Shown: positions 9,669-20,353, counted from the stretch's first letter. The stretch: 64,000 nt of DNA from an uncultured Bacillaceae bacterium (GCA_947497585.1 CANMHG010000002.1:186001-250000); one strand, 5' to 3'. Numbers and translations are program-made. The notes: generated from the sequence alone by a model not told the origin.

Positions 9669-9710
9669 TGCTGAAGTTATAGAATTCAATCCCTATTTAA
9701 ATAATTAAAA

Positions 9711-9768
9711 ACAAAAAAGAGACCTGTCTCTCACTTTAATCGAACTGAGTGAGGAGACTAGTCTCTTA
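9711..9768 (-). terminator. Terminator of the hem operon
   Basis: AAGAGAC plus CTCTCAC pair with GTGAGGAG plus GTCTCTT around a 14-nt loop; on the minus strand the stem runs into TTTTTTGTTTTT. It ends hemL transcription. Confidence 0.85.
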
Positions 9769-9771
9769 TTA

Positions 9772-11061
9772 TTATTTACTAAGTATTTCAAATGATTTTT
9801 CAGCTGCTTGTATTGTTTTTTCGATGTCTTCGTCTGTATGGGCAGTTGATAGGAACATTCCTTCGAATTGGGAAGGTGGAAGGAAGATTCCTTGGTTTGC
9901 CATTTCTTTAAAATAGGCTGCGAAATATTCTAGATTAGATTTTTTTGCTTGGTCATAATTCGTAACTTCTAGATCGTTAAAGAAGTATCCTACCATTGAG
10001 CCTGCACGAGTAAATGTACAAGGTACATTATACTTTTCAGCAGCAGCTTTTAATCCCTCAATTAGGCGGTCTGCTTTTCTTGAGAACTCTTTGTATGATT
10101 CTGGAGTTAATTGGATTAACGTTTCATAACCAGCAGTCATTGCTAAGGGATTTCCTGATAATGTTCCAGCCTGGTAGATTGGTCCACTTGGTGCTACTTG
10201 CTGCATAATCTCAGCTTTACCACCATAGGCACCTACTGGTAGACCACCACCAATGACTTTACCTAAGCACGTTAAGTCTGGTGTTACCCCGTAATAGCCT
10301 TGTGCGCAGTGATAATCAACACGGAATCCCGTCATAACTTCATCAAAAATTAACAGTGCCCCGTATTTCTCAGTTATGTTTTTCAATTCTTGTAAGAATC
10401 CATCTTGTGGTGTAACAACCCCCATATTACCTGCAACTGGCTCAACGATTATACAAGCGATATCTTCGCCATATTGCTCAAATGCATATTTCACACTTTC
10501 TAAGTCGTTGTATGGGACGGTTATTGTATTCTGTGCAACACTTTCTGGAACTCCCGGACTATCTGGCAAGCCTAGTGTAGCTACACCTGAACCTGCTTTG
10601 ATTAATAGAGAATCACCATGTCCGTGGTAACAACCTTCGAATTTCATGATTTTGTTTCGTTTTGTATAGCCTCTTGCTAGACGTAAAGCACTCATCGTAG
10701 CTTCAGTTCCAGAGCTTACCATTCTCACAACTTCAATAGATGGTACACGTTCAATCACTAGCTTTGCCATTTCATTTTCAATTAAAGTAGGTGCACCAAA
10801 GCTTGTCCCACGTTCCGTAACCTTTTTGATTGCTTCAACGACCCTAGGATTAGAGTGTCCGTGAATAAGCGGGCCCCATGATAAAACATAATCTATGTAT
10901 TCATTACCATCAATATCGTATATCTTTGACCCTTCACCACGTTCAATAAAAATCGGATCCATATTTACCTGCTTAAATGCACGGACAGGACTGTTTACAC
11001 CACCTGGCATTAACTTTCCTGCTTCCTTAAAAGCTTCTAAAGATTTTGTATAGCTACGCAT
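9772..11061 (-). CDS. hemL: Glutamate-1-semialdehyde 2,1-aminomutase
   Basis: A PLP enzyme that converts glutamate-1-semialdehyde to 5-aminolevulinate in the C5 route of tetrapyrrole synthesis. At 429 aa it has full length. The PLP lysine lies in [17 protein letters not shown] near residue 268, and the family N-terminus [11 protein letters not shown] is present. It is the last gene of the hem operon, 69 nt after hemB, with an AAAGGAG site, and is followed by a strong terminator. Confidence 0.96.
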   Translation of the reverse strand: MRSYTKSLEAFKEAGKLMPGGVNSPVRAFKQVNMDPIFIERGEGSKIYDIDGNEYIDYVLSWGPLIHGHSNPRVVEAIKKVTERGTSFGAPTLIENEMAKLVIERVPSIEVVRMVSSGTEATMSALRLARGYTKRNKIMKFEGCYHGHGDSLLIKAGSGVATLGLPDSPGVPESVAQNTITVPYNDLESVKYAFEQYGEDIACIIVEPVAGNMGVVTPQDGFLQELKNITEKYGALLIFDEVMTGFRVDYHCAQGYYGVTPDLTCLGKVIGGGLPVGAYGGKAEIMQQVAPSGPIYQAGTLSGNPLAMTAGYETLIQLTPESYKEFSRKADRLIEGLKAAAEKYNVPCTFTRAGSMVGYFFNDLEVTNYDQAKKSNLEYFAAYFKEMANQGIFLPPSQFEGMFLSTAHTDEDIEKTIQAAEKSFEILSK

Positions 11062-11130
11062 AGACAGATCTCCTTTGTTGTAATCTTTTAGTTTTAAAAG
11101 AAGGTAGACACTGTCTACCTTTATATCTCC

Positions 11131-12108
11131 TTACTTAGATAACCATCTAGCTACATCTTTTGCAAAATAGGTAATAATTAAATCAACACCAGCACGCTTC
11201 ATGCCGATTAACATTTCTTGAACAATTTCTTTCTCATTTATCCAGCCATTTGCAGCTGCTGCTTTAACCATTGAATACTCTCCACTCACGTTGTAAGCAA
11301 CTATAGGAACATTATAATTATTTTTCACATCACGGATAATGTCCATATATGATAGTGCTGGTTTAACGATTAAGAAGTCTGCACCCTCAAGAAGGTCTGA
11401 TTCAGCCTCTCGTAAAGCCTCGGCACGATTTGCCGGGTCCATTTGATACGTTTTACGGTCACCAAATTGTGGAGAACTATGTGCAGCATCACGGAACGGG
11501 CCATAAAAAGCAGATGAATACTTAACTGCATATGACATAATCGGTATATGGTGATACCCAGCTTCATCTAGGCCATAGCGAATAGCTGCTACAAAACCAT
11601 CCATCATGTTTGATGGTGCGATAATATCAGCACCAGCCTTAGCCTGACTGATTGCTGTTCTAGCTAATAAATCTAAAGTCGGATCATTCAGCACTTGTCC
11701 TTCTTCAACAATTCCACAGTGCCCATGTGACGTGTATTGACATAGACAAGTATCTGCAATCACAACAAGCTCAGGGAATGATTCTTTAATCACTTTAATT
11801 GCTTTTTGAACAATCCCATTATCATGATAGGCTTCAGTTCCTAGCTCATCTTTGTTTGCAGGTACTCCAAACACAATAACTGATTTAATACCTAAGTCCA
11901 CGACTTCTTGCATTTCAGCAACAAGTAGGTCTAATGATAAATGATACACCTCAGGCATTGAAGGAACAGGATTTTTAATATTTTCACCCTCAACTACAAA
12001 AATTGGATAAATTAAATCCTCTTTATGTAAGTATGTTTCTCTAACAAGTCCTCTTAAATTTTCTGTGTGTCGTAATCTTCTATGTCTTGAAAACTGAAGC
12101 TCACTCAT
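11131..12108 (-). CDS. hemB: Delta-aminolevulinic acid dehydratase (porphobilinogen synthase)
   Basis: It condenses two 5-aminolevulinates to porphobilinogen. The two active-site lysines are visible in [15 protein letters not shown] (about residue 198) and [13 protein letters not shown] (about 250). The cysteine cluster [14 protein letters not shown] indicates a zinc-type enzyme. The length, 325 aa, matches B. subtilis HemB. It begins 2 nt after hemD, with GGGAGG overlapping the hemD stop, so the two are translationally linked. Confidence 0.96.
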   Translation of the reverse strand: MSELQFSRHRRLRHTENLRGLVRETYLHKEDLIYPIFVVEGENIKNPVPSMPEVYHLSLDLLVAEMQEVVDLGIKSVIVFGVPANKDELGTEAYHDNGIVQKAIKVIKESFPELVVIADTCLCQYTSHGHCGIVEEGQVLNDPTLDLLARTAISQAKAGADIIAPSNMMDGFVAAIRYGLDEAGYHHIPIMSYAVKYSSAFYGPFRDAAHSSPQFGDRKTYQMDPANRAEALREAESDLLEGADFLIVKPALSYMDIIRDVKNNYNVPIVAYNVSGEYSMVKAAAANGWINEKEIVQEMLIGMKRAGVDLIITYFAKDVARWLSK

Positions 12109-12110
12109 TT

Positions 12111-12905
12111 TTATTCCTCCCTTTTCGTGGGTCTATTATAGTAATGTACGATTTCTTCTAGTAAATTATCGGTTGTATAACGACTAGGACAAATTTGTAC
12201 TTTAAGTCCTGCTTCTATAGCTGTTTTCTTTGCGATTGGCCCTATGCACGCAACCACTAGTTTATTGATATTTTCCCAATCTTCCTTCGTGTCAACTAGC
12301 TTTAAAAAGTATGTAACAGTAGAGGAACTAGTAAAGGTTACAACGTCTATATGCGGTAAGTTACTAACTAGCTCTTCTTTCATATTTTCATTAGCCACAG
12401 TGTTGTAAACGATTAAATCGTTTACTTTTGCACCTATTGATTCAAATTCGTGAACTAGTATCTTCCGGGACAAATTTCCTCTAGCCAGCAAAATACGGCT
12501 ATTGGAGTTTACATAAGGCTTTAATATATCTACTAGACCCTCTGCTACAAATTCATTAGGAACAATATCTGCTTTATAGCCGCGTGCTAATAATGCTTCA
12601 GCTGTCTTTGTACCAACCACTGCAATTTGCGGTAATTGCTGTTCTTGTGAAGGTAGTTTTTCAAATAAATCAAAAAAGAAATCAACACCATTCTTGCTAG
12701 TAAAGACAAGCCAATCAAATGATGAAGCCTTTTTTATCTCTTCTAGTAATTCAGTTTCTGCTCGATTTGGATATGTAAATGAAAGGAGTGGAATCTCAAT
12801 CGGGATCCCACCTGCTTTCCTTATTTTTTCTGAGAAGTCAGAAGCCTGTTCCTTACCTCTAGTTACTAGTATTATCTTTCCATTTAGAGGTTTGGTCTCA
12901 CTCAT
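12111..12905 (-). CDS. hemD: Uroporphyrinogen-III synthase
   Basis: It cyclises hydroxymethylbilane to uroporphyrinogen III. The 264-aa protein has the two-lobed HemD pattern: an [10 protein letters not shown] start, [16 protein letters not shown], then [14 protein letters not shown] and the terminal [11 protein letters not shown]. HemD sequences diverge widely, but placement between hemC and hemB makes the assignment safe. Its ATG overlaps the hemC stop codon by one base (TAATG). Confidence 0.93.
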   Translation of the reverse strand: MSETKPLNGKIILVTRGKEQASDFSEKIRKAGGIPIEIPLLSFTYPNRAETELLEEIKKASSFDWLVFTSKNGVDFFFDLFEKLPSQEQQLPQIAVVGTKTAEALLARGYKADIVPNEFVAEGLVDILKPYVNSNSRILLARGNLSRKILVHEFESIGAKVNDLIVYNTVANENMKEELVSNLPHIDVVTFTSSSTVTYFLKLVDTKEDWENINKLVVACIGPIAKKTAIEAGLKVQICPSRYTTDNLLEEIVHYYNRPTKREE

Positions 12906-13837
12906 TACTTGTCTAACTCCGCTTTCACCTTGTCTATTAGGTCTTTTGCACCCGCCTCAGTAAGTCTATTTGCAACTTCTATTCCTACCTCGATTGGGTT
13001 AGTGCCAATAGCCTTTTCTTTATAGATTATTTTTCCGTCTGGTGAACCAACTAAACCTGTAAATACTACTTCATCATTCTCATTTATTTGGGCAAAACCA
13101 GCAATCGGAACCTGACATCCACCTTCCATCTTATGAAGAAAAGCTCTTTCCGCAGTTACAGTACGTTCAGTAACTTCATCATTTAAAAGGGACAGAATTC
13201 TGTGAATCTCCTGGTCGTCTTCACGACATTCTATTGCAAGGGCACCTTGCCCAACAGCTGGTACACAGTCTTCGTTATCTAGGTATTCTGTTACAACGTC
13301 ATCAGACCAGCCCATACGTATCAAACCGGCTGCAGCTAATATGATTGCATCATAATCTTCATTTTGCAGCTTAGCCAAGCGTGTATCAATATTTCCACGA
13401 ATCCATTTTATTTCGATATCATCACGTTTAGCAAGAAGTTGTGCAGAACGTCTTAACGAGCTAGTACCTACTACAGCTCCTGGAGGAAGGTCATCAAACT
13501 TAATATGGTCTTTTGATATCATTACATCGCGATAGTCCTCACGTTTAGGCACACAACCAATCATCAGACCTTCAGGTAATACTGCCGGCATATCCTTCAT
13601 GCTATGAACTGCCATATCAATTTCTTTATCTATCATTGCTTGCTCAATTTCTTTTACAAAAAGACCCTTACCCCCGACTTTGGATAATGTAACATCAAGA
13701 ATTATGTCACCCTTAGTTACAAATTCCTTTACTTCAAATTCACAGTCTGCACCTAACTCTTTTAATTTGTTAATAACCCAATTTGTTTGAGTTAAAGCAA
13801 GTTTACTTTTTCGAGATCCAACAATAACTTTTCTCAT
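12905..13837 (-). CDS. hemC: Hydroxymethylbilane synthase (porphobilinogen deaminase)
   Basis: It polymerises four porphobilinogens on a dipyrromethane cofactor. The cofactor cysteine is in [11 protein letters not shown], and the N-terminal [14 protein letters not shown] and the SSLRRSAQL arginine motif are present. The frame opens 10 codons earlier, but the start is ATG 13837, which has CCTCC (13847-13851) 9 nt upstream, giving 310 aa. That start leaves a 17-nt gap after hemX. Confidence 0.96.
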   Translation of the reverse strand: MRKVIVGSRKSKLALTQTNWVINKLKELGADCEFEVKEFVTKGDIILDVTLSKVGGKGLFVKEIEQAMIDKEIDMAVHSMKDMPAVLPEGLMIGCVPKREDYRDVMISKDHIKFDDLPPGAVVGTSSLRRSAQLLAKRDDIEIKWIRGNIDTRLAKLQNEDYDAIILAAAGLIRMGWSDDVVTEYLDNEDCVPAVGQGALAIECREDDQEIHRILSLLNDEVTERTVTAERAFLHKMEGGCQVPIAGFAQINENDEVVFTGLVGSPDGKIIYKEKAIGTNPIEVGIEVANRLTEAGAKDLIDKVKAELDK

Positions 13838-13854
13838 ACCAACTAACCTCCTAA

Positions 13855-14688
13855 TTATGTATACCACATATGAAATCTAGATAAGCTTCCAGATAAGAAA
13901 TAATTGATTAATAGTACTAAAAATGAAGCTATATTCCATAAAGCTATGGACTTTCCTTGTAGCCCCTGAACAACCCTCTTATATAAATAAAAACTGTACA
14001 CTGTTATCACAGAAAATGAACCTAATACTTTTGCATCATATAGTTGAAAGTCTTGCAACTTTATGTAAGCCCATAATACTCCTAAAATAAGTGATAATAA
14101 AAGCATTGGTACTCCAATGACATTTAATACATAAGACATGTGATCAAGTTTTGATAAATCCTGAATCCGTAATAATTGTTTTCCCCATTTTTTCTTTTTT
14201 AGAAGATTGTATTGTATTAAATACAATATCGAGAAAACAAATGAAAGGGAAAAAGCTCCATAAGATAAAATAGCCATTGTAATATGAATCATTAATAGCT
14301 CGGATATTAATTGGCCAGCTTGTGCAGTAGATTCATATTGAACAGGTGCAAATGTATGAAGAGCCATTATAAAGAATCCTAATATATTTGTAAAAAACAC
14401 AATAAAATCTACTCGTAGTAATCGATTAATTGCTAAGGAGAGAGTAATTAGAACCCATGCATAAAAGTAAAGTCCTTCAAAGACAGTTAATATTGGAAAT
14501 CTTCCCGTCTCGATTACACGATAAATTAAAAAAAACGTTTGAGAAAGCCATACAAATGCAAGTAACCAGAAGGCAGTAAGATTAGCCTTCCGGTTGTTAT
14601 GTAGAAAATCAATAAAATATAATAGCACACTAAGTGCGTATATAATAACCGTTAGTTCATGTAATCTTGTGATATTTAACTCTGTCAT
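13855..14688 (-). CDS. hemX: HemX, CcsA-like integral membrane protein
   Basis: A 277-aa protein with about eight membrane segments, related to the cytochrome c assembly protein CcsA/CcmC family but without haem lyase evidence. In B. subtilis HemX lowers the steady-state level of glutamyl-tRNA reductase HemA; the mechanism is post-transcriptional. It is second in the hem cluster, 187 nt from hemA, a gap that contains a terminator-like hairpin not expected inside a single operon. The ribosome site is GGAGAGG, about 11 nt from the ATG. Confidence 0.9.
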   Translation of the reverse strand: MTELNITRLHELTVIIYALSVLLYFIDFLHNNRKANLTAFWLLAFVWLSQTFFLIYRVIETGRFPILTVFEGLYFYAWVLITLSLAINRLLRVDFIVFFTNILGFFIMALHTFAPVQYESTAQAGQLISELLMIHITMAILSYGAFSLSFVFSILYLIQYNLLKKKKWGKQLLRIQDLSKLDHMSYVLNVIGVPMLLLSLILGVLWAYIKLQDFQLYDAKVLGSFSVITVYSFYLYKRVVQGLQGKSIALWNIASFLVLLINYFLSGSLSRFHMWYT

Positions 14689-14796
14689 GTTAGATTATTT
14701 CCTCTCCAAAAAGATTCTAACATCTGATTACTAAGGAAAACTTAGCTATAGAAGTCTATTTACATTTTAGCACTTTGGTCAATTTAATAAAGATAT

Positions 14797-14830
14797 AAAA
14801 CCCCACTTTATGCTGTGTAAGTGGGGTTTT
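14797..14830 (-). terminator. Terminator-like hairpin between hemA and hemX
   Basis: An 11-bp stem AAACCCCACTT/AAGTGGGGTTT with a 10-nt loop, followed by TTTTAT on the minus strand, lies 46 nt after the hemA stop. It looks like a functional intrinsic terminator or an attenuator that lowers hemXCDBL relative to hemA. Confidence 0.75.
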
Positions 14831-14875
14831 TAGCTACATTATTGAACAAGTACTCAGTGAAAAGCCGCACCTTTA

Positions 14876-16234
14876 TTAAGATTGTAGGGAAGCCTGTCTA
14901 GCAGGAATAGATATAGTATCTTGTTTCCCAATACTAAAACTTGCTTGTGCACTCTGTTCAGCCTTAACAGATTCTTCTATATCGAAAATTTTCATAAATA
15001 GTTTTAGTGATTCATCAGCATTTGGTTCAGCCGCAATTTCTTTTGCTCGAAGAATTGGGTCTTTTAACAATTGATTAATAATACTTTTCGTGTGTTTATT
15101 AAGCACTTTTCTCTCACGTTCTGTCAAGTTCGGCATCTTACGCTCAATACTTTCCATCGTCTCAGCTTGAATAGCCAGAGCCTTATTGCGAAGTGCAGAA
15201 ATAACAGGCACAACTCCAAGTGTATTTATCCAGTTCTTAAATTCAATGATTTCTGCTTCAATCATAATCTCGATAACTTCAGCAGCTTTTTGACGTTCTT
15301 GCATATTGGCTTCAACAATGCCTTCTAAATCATCGATATCATATAAAAAGACACTGTCTAAATCCGCTAAGCTTGGGTCAAGATCCCTAGGAACAGCTAT
15401 GTCTACCATAAACAATGGACGCCCTTTTCTTAAACGTTCAACATGAACCATCATATCCTTGGTGATAACAAAATCCTTTGCACCAGTTGAACTAATCATA
15501 ATATCAGCATCAATCAAAGCACATTGTAATTCAGCAATTGACTTCGCTTCTCCCGCAAATCGTTCAGCTAAGCTTTGTGCTTTTTCAAAAGTACGATTAA
15601 TCACCGTTACTTTTTTCACACCGCTACCATGAAGATTTTGTAGAGCTAATTCGCCCATTTTTCCAGCGCCTAAAATAAGAACATTCTTGTTAGCTAAATC
15701 ACCAAATATTTTTTTTGCAAGCTCCACTGCTGCATAACTAACAGAAACTGCATTAGCACCAATATCTGTCTCAGAATGTGCTCGTTTGGCTAGAGTAACT
15801 GCTTGTTTAAATAAGTGGTTAAACACTGTCCCAACCGTATTCTCTTCCTGTGCCTTTAAGAAACTAGAACGTACTTGACCAAGTATTTGAGTTTCACCTA
15901 CAACCATTGAATTAAGACCACAGGAAACATTGAATAAATGCTCAATTGCCCCGTCATTTTCAAATATATTTAAGAACGGCGTAAATTCTTCCTTATCAAT
16001 ACCAAACCATTCTGACAAGAAAGACTTCACATAATGTCTACCAGTATGCAACTGGTCAACAACCGCATAAATCTCGGTACGATTACATGTTGAGATAATT
16101 ATATTTTCAAGAATGCTCTTTTTGTTTTTTAATGTTTGCATTGCAATTGATAGTTCAGATTCATTGAATGTTAGCTTCTCACGAATTTCAACAGGGGCAG
16201 TCTTATAATTTAGTCCTACTACTATAATATGCAT
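14876..16234 (-). CDS. hemA: Glutamyl-tRNA reductase
   Basis: It reduces glutamyl-tRNA(Glu) to glutamate-1-semialdehyde with NADPH, the committed step of haem synthesis. Catalytic Cys50 is in [12 protein letters not shown]. The GxGxxG nucleotide site is [12 protein letters not shown], and a helical dimerisation domain fills residues ~320-420. At 452 aa it is full length. It is the first gene of the hem cluster, with a GGGGG site ~11 nt before the ATG. The upstream region holds a candidate PerR box. Confidence 0.96.
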   Translation of the reverse strand: MHIIVVGLNYKTAPVEIREKLTFNESELSIAMQTLKNKKSILENIIISTCNRTEIYAVVDQLHTGRHYVKSFLSEWFGIDKEEFTPFLNIFENDGAIEHLFNVSCGLNSMVVGETQILGQVRSSFLKAQEENTVGTVFNHLFKQAVTLAKRAHSETDIGANAVSVSYAAVELAKKIFGDLANKNVLILGAGKMGELALQNLHGSGVKKVTVINRTFEKAQSLAERFAGEAKSIAELQCALIDADIMISSTGAKDFVITKDMMVHVERLRKGRPLFMVDIAVPRDLDPSLADLDSVFLYDIDDLEGIVEANMQERQKAAEVIEIMIEAEIIEFKNWINTLGVVPVISALRNKALAIQAETMESIERKMPNLTERERKVLNKHTKSIINQLLKDPILRAKEIAAEPNADESLKLFMKIFDIEESVKAEQSAQASFSIGKQDTISIPARQASLQS

Positions 16235-16283
16235 AGATCATTACACCCCCAAAAAAAGTTTTGAATATAGTTTCTATTGAACT

Positions 16284-16320
16284 TAATCTTTATTATAACA
16301 TGTCAAAAATATAGTAATAA
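16284..16320 (-). promoter_or_regulatory. Candidate hemA promoter with PerR-like box
   Basis: A TATAAT (16292-16297) with TTATTA (16315-16320) 17 nt upstream forms a weak -35/perfect -10 promoter. The 15-nt TTATAATAAAGATTA (16284-16298) matches the Per box TTATAATNATTATAA at 11 of 14 fixed positions. hemA is a known PerR target in B. subtilis; the right half-site here is poor. Confidence 0.4.
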
Positions 16321-16500
16321 AAAAATATGTGAACAGATTATGAACTCATATGTTAAGATAAATTAGTAATTTATCAACTTTTATCATTTATATCACTTTC
16401 TACAAATGAAGTGACGAATTATGTCGCATTGCACATCAGATACAATAGCAAATTTTACGCATTTAATCAAGTAAGATGTATGTATTTTTAGGAGGGTTAT

Positions 16501-16986
16501 ATGAAGAAACAAGGCGTATTTCCTGGTATTATCCTTATAGGTATTGGTAGCTATTTCCTCTTACAACAATTAAATATATCTGTTTTTAGTGGCTTTTACT
16601 CATGGCAAACATTAATTTTCATTATTGGTGCAGCACTTCTTGTACAGTCTTATACGAGTAACGACTATAGTAATATCGTGGCTGGCGTCATTCTGATTGG
16701 TTTTGGTATTCACTTTCATAGTGCAAATACTCTATCATTTTGGCCAAAACATTATGGAATGCTAGTATTCATTATTGCCTTGGGCTTGTTACTGCGATAT
16801 TTTAAAACAAAAGCAGGGCTTTTTCAAAGCTTACTTTTATTATCCATTTCAGTACTTATTCTGTATTATGATAAATTTATTAAATCACTCGGATTTTTGG
16901 AAAATGGTTTTTCCTTTATCATAAAATTTTGGCCCATTCTTTTAATTGGTACCGGTTTTTACCTATTATTTATTAAAAAAAGGTAA
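16501..16986 (+). CDS. ysxD: YsxD-like four-helix membrane protein (LiaI/LiaF-type TM region)
   Basis: A 161-aa protein with repeated membrane hairpins. The opening phrase GIILIGIGSYFLLQQLNI recurs as a degenerate unit (GVILIGFGIHF, and PILLIGTGFYLLF near the C-terminus), the pattern of the LiaI-LiaF-like transmembrane region. It lies between hemA and the engB cluster on the opposite strand, the position of B. subtilis ysxD. The ribosome site is AGGAGGG, 6 nt from the ATG. Function is unknown. Confidence 0.75.
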   Translation: MKKQGVFPGIILIGIGSYFLLQQLNISVFSGFYSWQTLIFIIGAALLVQSYTSNDYSNIVAGVILIGFGIHFHSANTLSFWPKHYGMLVFIIALGLLLRYFKTKAGLFQSLLLLSISVLILYYDKFIKSLGFLENGFSFIIKFWPILLIGTGFYLLFIKKR

Positions 16987-17013
16987 AATATACTTAATTT
17001 ACATAGGAACAAA

Positions 17014-17132
17014 AGCGCAAGTGCCTTGATTAGCCCCGACAAGCAAATGTTCTGAGCCATAAAAAGTCTGCACTTCGACTTTTTATGGCTCAGGTTATTT
17101 GACCTAGAGGGGCTAGGCACTGGAGCTGGACG
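17014..17132 (+). repeat. Palindromic intergenic element of a second family
   Basis: A ~119-bp element between ysxD and the ABC operon. A perfect 15-bp central stem (GAGCCATAAAAAGTC, 17054-17068, against GACTTTTTATGGCTC, 17077-17091) sits inside outer arms AGTGCCT...AGCCCC and GGGGCTAGGCACT. The edges GCGCAAGTGCC and GGCACTGGAGCT resemble a dispersed palindrome I recall from other Bacillaceae; only this copy is in the window. Confidence 0.7.
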
Positions 17133-17190
17133 AAGTAAAACTTTAGTATTAATTATCCTCATGGTTACTTTGTTTATAAGATTACCCATG

Positions 17191-17222
17191 AAAAAACGAG
17201 ACGGCTCTGTCTCGTTTTTTTG
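17191..17222 (-). terminator. Terminator of the amino-acid ABC operon
   Basis: The stem AAAAAACGAGAC/GTCTCGTTTTTT with a 6-nt loop; U-runs exist on both strands, so it could also stop plus-strand transcription from ysxD. Confidence 0.9.
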
Positions 17223-17960
17223 TTATAACACTGCATTTAAGAATTCTTGTGTTCTTTTTTCCTTTGGATGATTGAAAAGGTCATCCGGTCTACCTACTTC
17301 GACAATTCTGCCATCATGCATGTATACTACCCAATCGGCCACTTCCTTGGCAAAGCCCATTTCATGGGTTACAACTACCATTGTCATGCCTTCTTCAGCA
17401 AGCTCCTTCATTGTTGATAGAACCTCACCTACTAGTTCAGGATCAAGGGCTGATGTTGGTTCATCAAACAACATAATTTCGGGTTTCATAGCTAATGCTC
17501 TTGCGATAGCCACACGTTGCTTTTGTCCACCAGATAATTTTGAAGGGTAAACATTTTCCTTATCAGCTAATCCAACTTTTTGTAATAGCTCTTTACCATG
17601 CCTTAAAGCTTCTTCCTTTGACAATTTTTTTAGCTGTGTAGGTGCCTCTATAACATTTTCTATAACTGTTTTATGGGGAAATAAGTTAAAATGCTGAAAA
17701 ACCATACCTACTCTTTGCCTAACCTTATTTAAATCATGAGTTTTTGGATTAATTACTTCATCTGCTATTGTAATAGTTCCATTGTCTTTAATTTCTAAAA
17801 AGTTCAAGCAACGCAATAAAGTACTTTTTCCAGAGCCACTTGCTCCAATTAAACAAACAACATCACTTTCTCTAACGGTAAAGTCAATATCCTTCAACAC
17901 ATGTAAGGATCCGAAGGATTTATTTAGTTTGTCTACATTTATCATTACTTCCTTTTTCAT
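17223..17960 (-). CDS. Polar amino-acid ABC transporter, ATP-binding subunit
   Basis: The ATPase of a PAAT-family importer. Walker A is GASGSGKST, the signature [16 protein letters not shown], Walker [15 protein letters not shown], and the switch His lies in VVVTHEMGF. The 245-aa length and NFFPH-type Q-loop region ([16 protein letters not shown]) are typical of GlnQ/ArtM proteins. ATG 17960 is chosen over the preceding TTG because GGAGG lies 9 nt upstream. It is the last gene of a three-gene operon; the substrate cannot be told from this subunit. Confidence 0.92.
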   Translation of the reverse strand: MKKEVMINVDKLNKSFGSLHVLKDIDFTVRESDVVCLIGASGSGKSTLLRCLNFLEIKDNGTITIADEVINPKTHDLNKVRQRVGMVFQHFNLFPHKTVIENVIEAPTQLKKLSKEEALRHGKELLQKVGLADKENVYPSKLSGGQKQRVAIARALAMKPEIMLFDEPTSALDPELVGEVLSTMKELAEEGMTMVVVTHEMGFAKEVADWVVYMHDGRIVEVGRPDDLFNHPKEKRTQEFLNAVL

Positions 17961-17977
17961 CAAAAATAACCTCCTTC

Positions 17978-18637
17978 TTAATCACTTGCTGCAAGTTTTT
18001 TCTCTAAGATTCCAACAAGAATTGTCATCACTAACACAAGGAATAAGTAATAAACTGCAACGATTAATAAATATGTCATATTATCAAATGTTTGTGATCC
18101 TAATGTGGTAGAAACATTAAATAGCTCATTAAAACCAATGAAAGCAGCTAGAGAGGAGTCTTTTAAGCCAATGATGAACTGATTTCCAAGTGGAGGGAGG
18201 GCTCTACGAAATGCTTGTGGTAAAATAATTCTTCTCATTGTCAATGCTCTGCTCATTCCTAAGGAACGTCCAGCTTCCATTTGACCTTTATCAATTGACT
18301 GTATTGCTCCTCGAAAAATCTCAGCAATATAAGCACCATTATGGAAAGCTAAACCCAATGTAACCGACCAAAAAGAGGAAATGTTCAAGCTAGTTAAGCC
18401 AAAATAGAAAATAAAAATTTGAACGATTAATGGTGTTCCACGGACTAAGAAGATATATAAATCGGCTACTTTATTTAAGAATTTGTTACCTGATATTTTT
18501 AAGAAAGCGAAAAACAGACCAATAAATACTGCAATGAAGATAGAAACAGCAGTTACATTCAAAGTCATTAACATTGCTTTTAGAAAAATATCAAAGGTGT
18601 CAACAAACTGTGAAAACACATGCAAAAAACTTGGCAT
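17978..18637 (-). CDS. Polar amino-acid ABC transporter, permease subunit
   Basis: A 219-aa inner-membrane permease with about five membrane spans. The EAA loop contacting the ATPase reads [23 protein letters not shown]. The early segment GTPLIVQIF is the HEQ-type family signature. It lies between the ATPase gene (17 nt downstream) and the binding-protein gene (97 nt upstream, with a hairpin in the gap). Confidence 0.92.
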   Translation of the reverse strand: MPSFLHVFSQFVDTFDIFLKAMLMTLNVTAVSIFIAVFIGLFFAFLKISGNKFLNKVADLYIFLVRGTPLIVQIFIFYFGLTSLNISSFWSVTLGLAFHNGAYIAEIFRGAIQSIDKGQMEAGRSLGMSRALTMRRIILPQAFRRALPPLGNQFIIGLKDSSLAAFIGFNELFNVSTTLGSQTFDNMTYLLIVAVYYLFLVLVMTILVGILEKKLAASD

Positions 18638-18689
18638 TTATTCTCATCTCCTTTTACAAAAAATGTTTAAATCAAGATAGATGAAGAAA

Positions 18690-18719
18690 CGAATGTGCAT
18701 TTAAGTAAATACACATTCG
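18690..18719 (-). terminator. Stem-loop between binding protein and permease genes
   Basis: An 8-bp stem CGAATGTG/CACATTCG with no U-run. Such intergenic hairpins in ABC operons usually protect the upstream mRNA and give more binding protein than permease; that role is inferred here. Confidence 0.6.
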
Positions 18720-18734
18720 CTCATCAATTCCTAC

Positions 18735-19517
18735 TTATTCTTCTGGGTCTACTGTAATGTCTTCACCAAAAAATTCTTCACTTATTTGTTTTAACGTTCC
18801 GTTTTCTCTTAATGTTTGAAGCGCTTCATTTACTTTTTCTAAAAGGACTTCATTATCCTTAGCAATCCCAATTGCCTGTTCGCTTCTACCTAGAAGTTGT
18901 CTTGCATCAATTTCTAACCCTGCACCTATTGCCTCTTTACCAGTAATAAAATCAGTGATAACCGCATCATGCTTCCCAATACTTAATGCTTCTAATGCCG
19001 TTACATCACTATCGTATAAGATGATATTGTCTGTTTGTTCCTTAGCAGTATCAGCGTAGGTTGATCCTTTAGAAACTGCAACCTCTAAGTCCTTTAAATC
19101 CTCAAATGTTTCTATATCACTATCCGGCCTTACAAAGATTTGAGGACCTGAATAATAATAAGGAGTTGAGAAACTAATATGTTCTAATCGATCAGGTGTG
19201 ATTGTATGACTTGCTACAGCAGCATCAAATCGACCCGTTTTAACACCTTCTACGATACTATTAAACTTAAATTTCTTTTGAACCGGTTCTAAACCAAGCT
19301 CCTTTGCGACAGCTTCTGCCACACTGATATCAAATCCTGACATAACCCCATCACCATCGGTAGTACTAAATGGCTTAAATTCTCCAGATGCGGCATATGT
19401 AAATTTATCAACCTCAACTAGCTTCATACCATCAGTAGTCGTTTCTTTCCCTCCACATGCAGCTAACAAACCAATTACTAATAATAAACTAAACAGTGTT
19501 GCTAGTCCTTTTCTCAT
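18735..19517 (-). CDS. Polar amino-acid ABC transporter, substrate-binding lipoprotein
   Basis: The membrane-anchored receptor of the importer. The first 20 residues form a lipoprotein signal with lipobox LLAAC (Cys21). Then comes the SBP_bac_3 fold: FKPFSTTDGDGVMSGFDIS and DAAVASHTITPDR, the usual amino-acid carboxylate and ammonium binding regions. At 260 aa it has normal length. It is first in the operon, with a GGGGG site; a candidate CodY box lies upstream. The operon is inserted between ysxD and engB, a junction that lacks it in B. subtilis. The ligand is not determinable by eye. Confidence 0.9.
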   Translation of the reverse strand: MRKGLATLFSLLLVIGLLAACGGKETTTDGMKLVEVDKFTYAASGEFKPFSTTDGDGVMSGFDISVAEAVAKELGLEPVQKKFKFNSIVEGVKTGRFDAAVASHTITPDRLEHISFSTPYYYSGPQIFVRPDSDIETFEDLKDLEVAVSKGSTYADTAKEQTDNIILYDSDVTALEALSIGKHDAVITDFITGKEAIGAGLEIDARQLLGRSEQAIGIAKDNEVLLEKVNEALQTLRENGTLKQISEEFFGEDITVDPEE

Positions 19518-19578
19518 GTAATAACTCCCCCTTAGTTTAATTATTTAAGCCTATATAATTATGTTAACAACAAGTCGT

Positions 19579-19593
19579 TATTTCCACAAAATT
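19579..19593 (-). promoter_or_regulatory. Possible CodY box upstream of the ABC operon
   Basis: AATTTTGTGGAAATA on the minus strand matches the CodY consensus AATTTTCWGAAAATT at 12 of 15 positions. Nutrient repression of an amino-acid importer would make sense, but the match is modest. Confidence 0.35.
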
Positions 19594-19723
19594 GGAAATT
19601 AGGGATATTTTATGATAATCATGGATATCGTTTGATTTTAGGCACAGATTGTATAGATTAAACAATAATGCATGTTAATACTTCCAGATACGCTAGATTC
19701 CCTTATATCCAACAAATTCATAT

Positions 19724-19763
19724 AAAAAAAGCTGAAACAGGACAAAACATCCTATTTCAGCTT
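19724..19763 (-). terminator. Terminator of the lonA-engB unit
   Basis: GAAGCTGAAATAGGATG pairs with TCCTGTTTCAGCTT, followed by a T7 run on the minus strand, just after the engB stop. Confidence 0.88.
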
Positions 19764-19769
19764 CAATTT

Positions 19770-20351
19770 CTACATATAACTTTGTATAACACTCCAGGCT
19801 TTTTCCTTCCCAAGACCAGTTTCAGATGAAAACAAAACTAGTTGATCTGATGGATCAAAGTCTAATGTTTCACGAACCACTTTCAGATGCTTATCCCATT
19901 TACCCTTTGGAATTTTATCAGCTTTTGTGGCCACGACAATTACTGGGATTTCATAATGTTTGACAAAGCCATACATTATAACGTCATCTTTGGATGGGGG
20001 ATGACGAAGGTCAACTATAAGAATAACAGCTCTTAACTGTTCTCTTGAAGTTAGATATGTCTCAATCATCTTGCCCCATATTTCACGTTCCCTTTTGGAT
20101 ACCTTTGCATAACCATAACCAGGAACATCTACAAAATGCAAGACCTCATTAATCAGGTAAAAGTTCAAAGTTTGTGTTTTTCCTGGCTTTGAAGAGGTCC
20201 TAGCTAGATTTTTCCGATTTAACAGCTTATTGATAAATGATGATTTACCTACATTTGATCTACCTGCCAAAGCAAACTCTGGCAAATGAGTATCAGGATA
20301 TTGATCAGGCTTGACCGCACTAATAACAATATCAGCACTTGTTACTTTCAT
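19770..20351 (-). CDS. engB: Ribosome biogenesis GTPase EngB (YsxC)
   Basis: An essential GTPase of late 50S ribosomal subunit assembly. G1 is GRSNVGKSS (residues 30-38), G3 DVPGYG, and G4 TKAD. The 193-aa length matches the family. Its start follows the lonA stop by 2 nt, its ribosome site (GGAGAG) lying inside the end of lonA, so the two are translationally coupled, as in B. subtilis lonA-ysxC. Confidence 0.96.
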   Translation of the reverse strand: MKVTSADIVISAVKPDQYPDTHLPEFALAGRSNVGKSSFINKLLNRKNLARTSSKPGKTQTLNFYLINEVLHFVDVPGYGYAKVSKREREIWGKMIETYLTSREQLRAVILIVDLRHPPSKDDVIMYGFVKHYEIPVIVVATKADKIPKGKWDKHLKVVRETLDFDPSDQLVLFSSETGLGKEKAWSVIQSYM

Positions 20352-20353
20352 TT

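Noticed and set aside
9526..9708. Open frames of 60-71 codons through the palindromic repeats (also at 34735-35003, 42592-42804 and 63680-63862)
   Set aside because: No ribosome site, composition set by the repeat, and frame not conserved between copies; they are a by-product of GC-rich repeat sequence.
14700..14797. Possible hemX promoter with TTGACC
   Set aside because: No acceptable -10 occurs 16-18 nt downstream.
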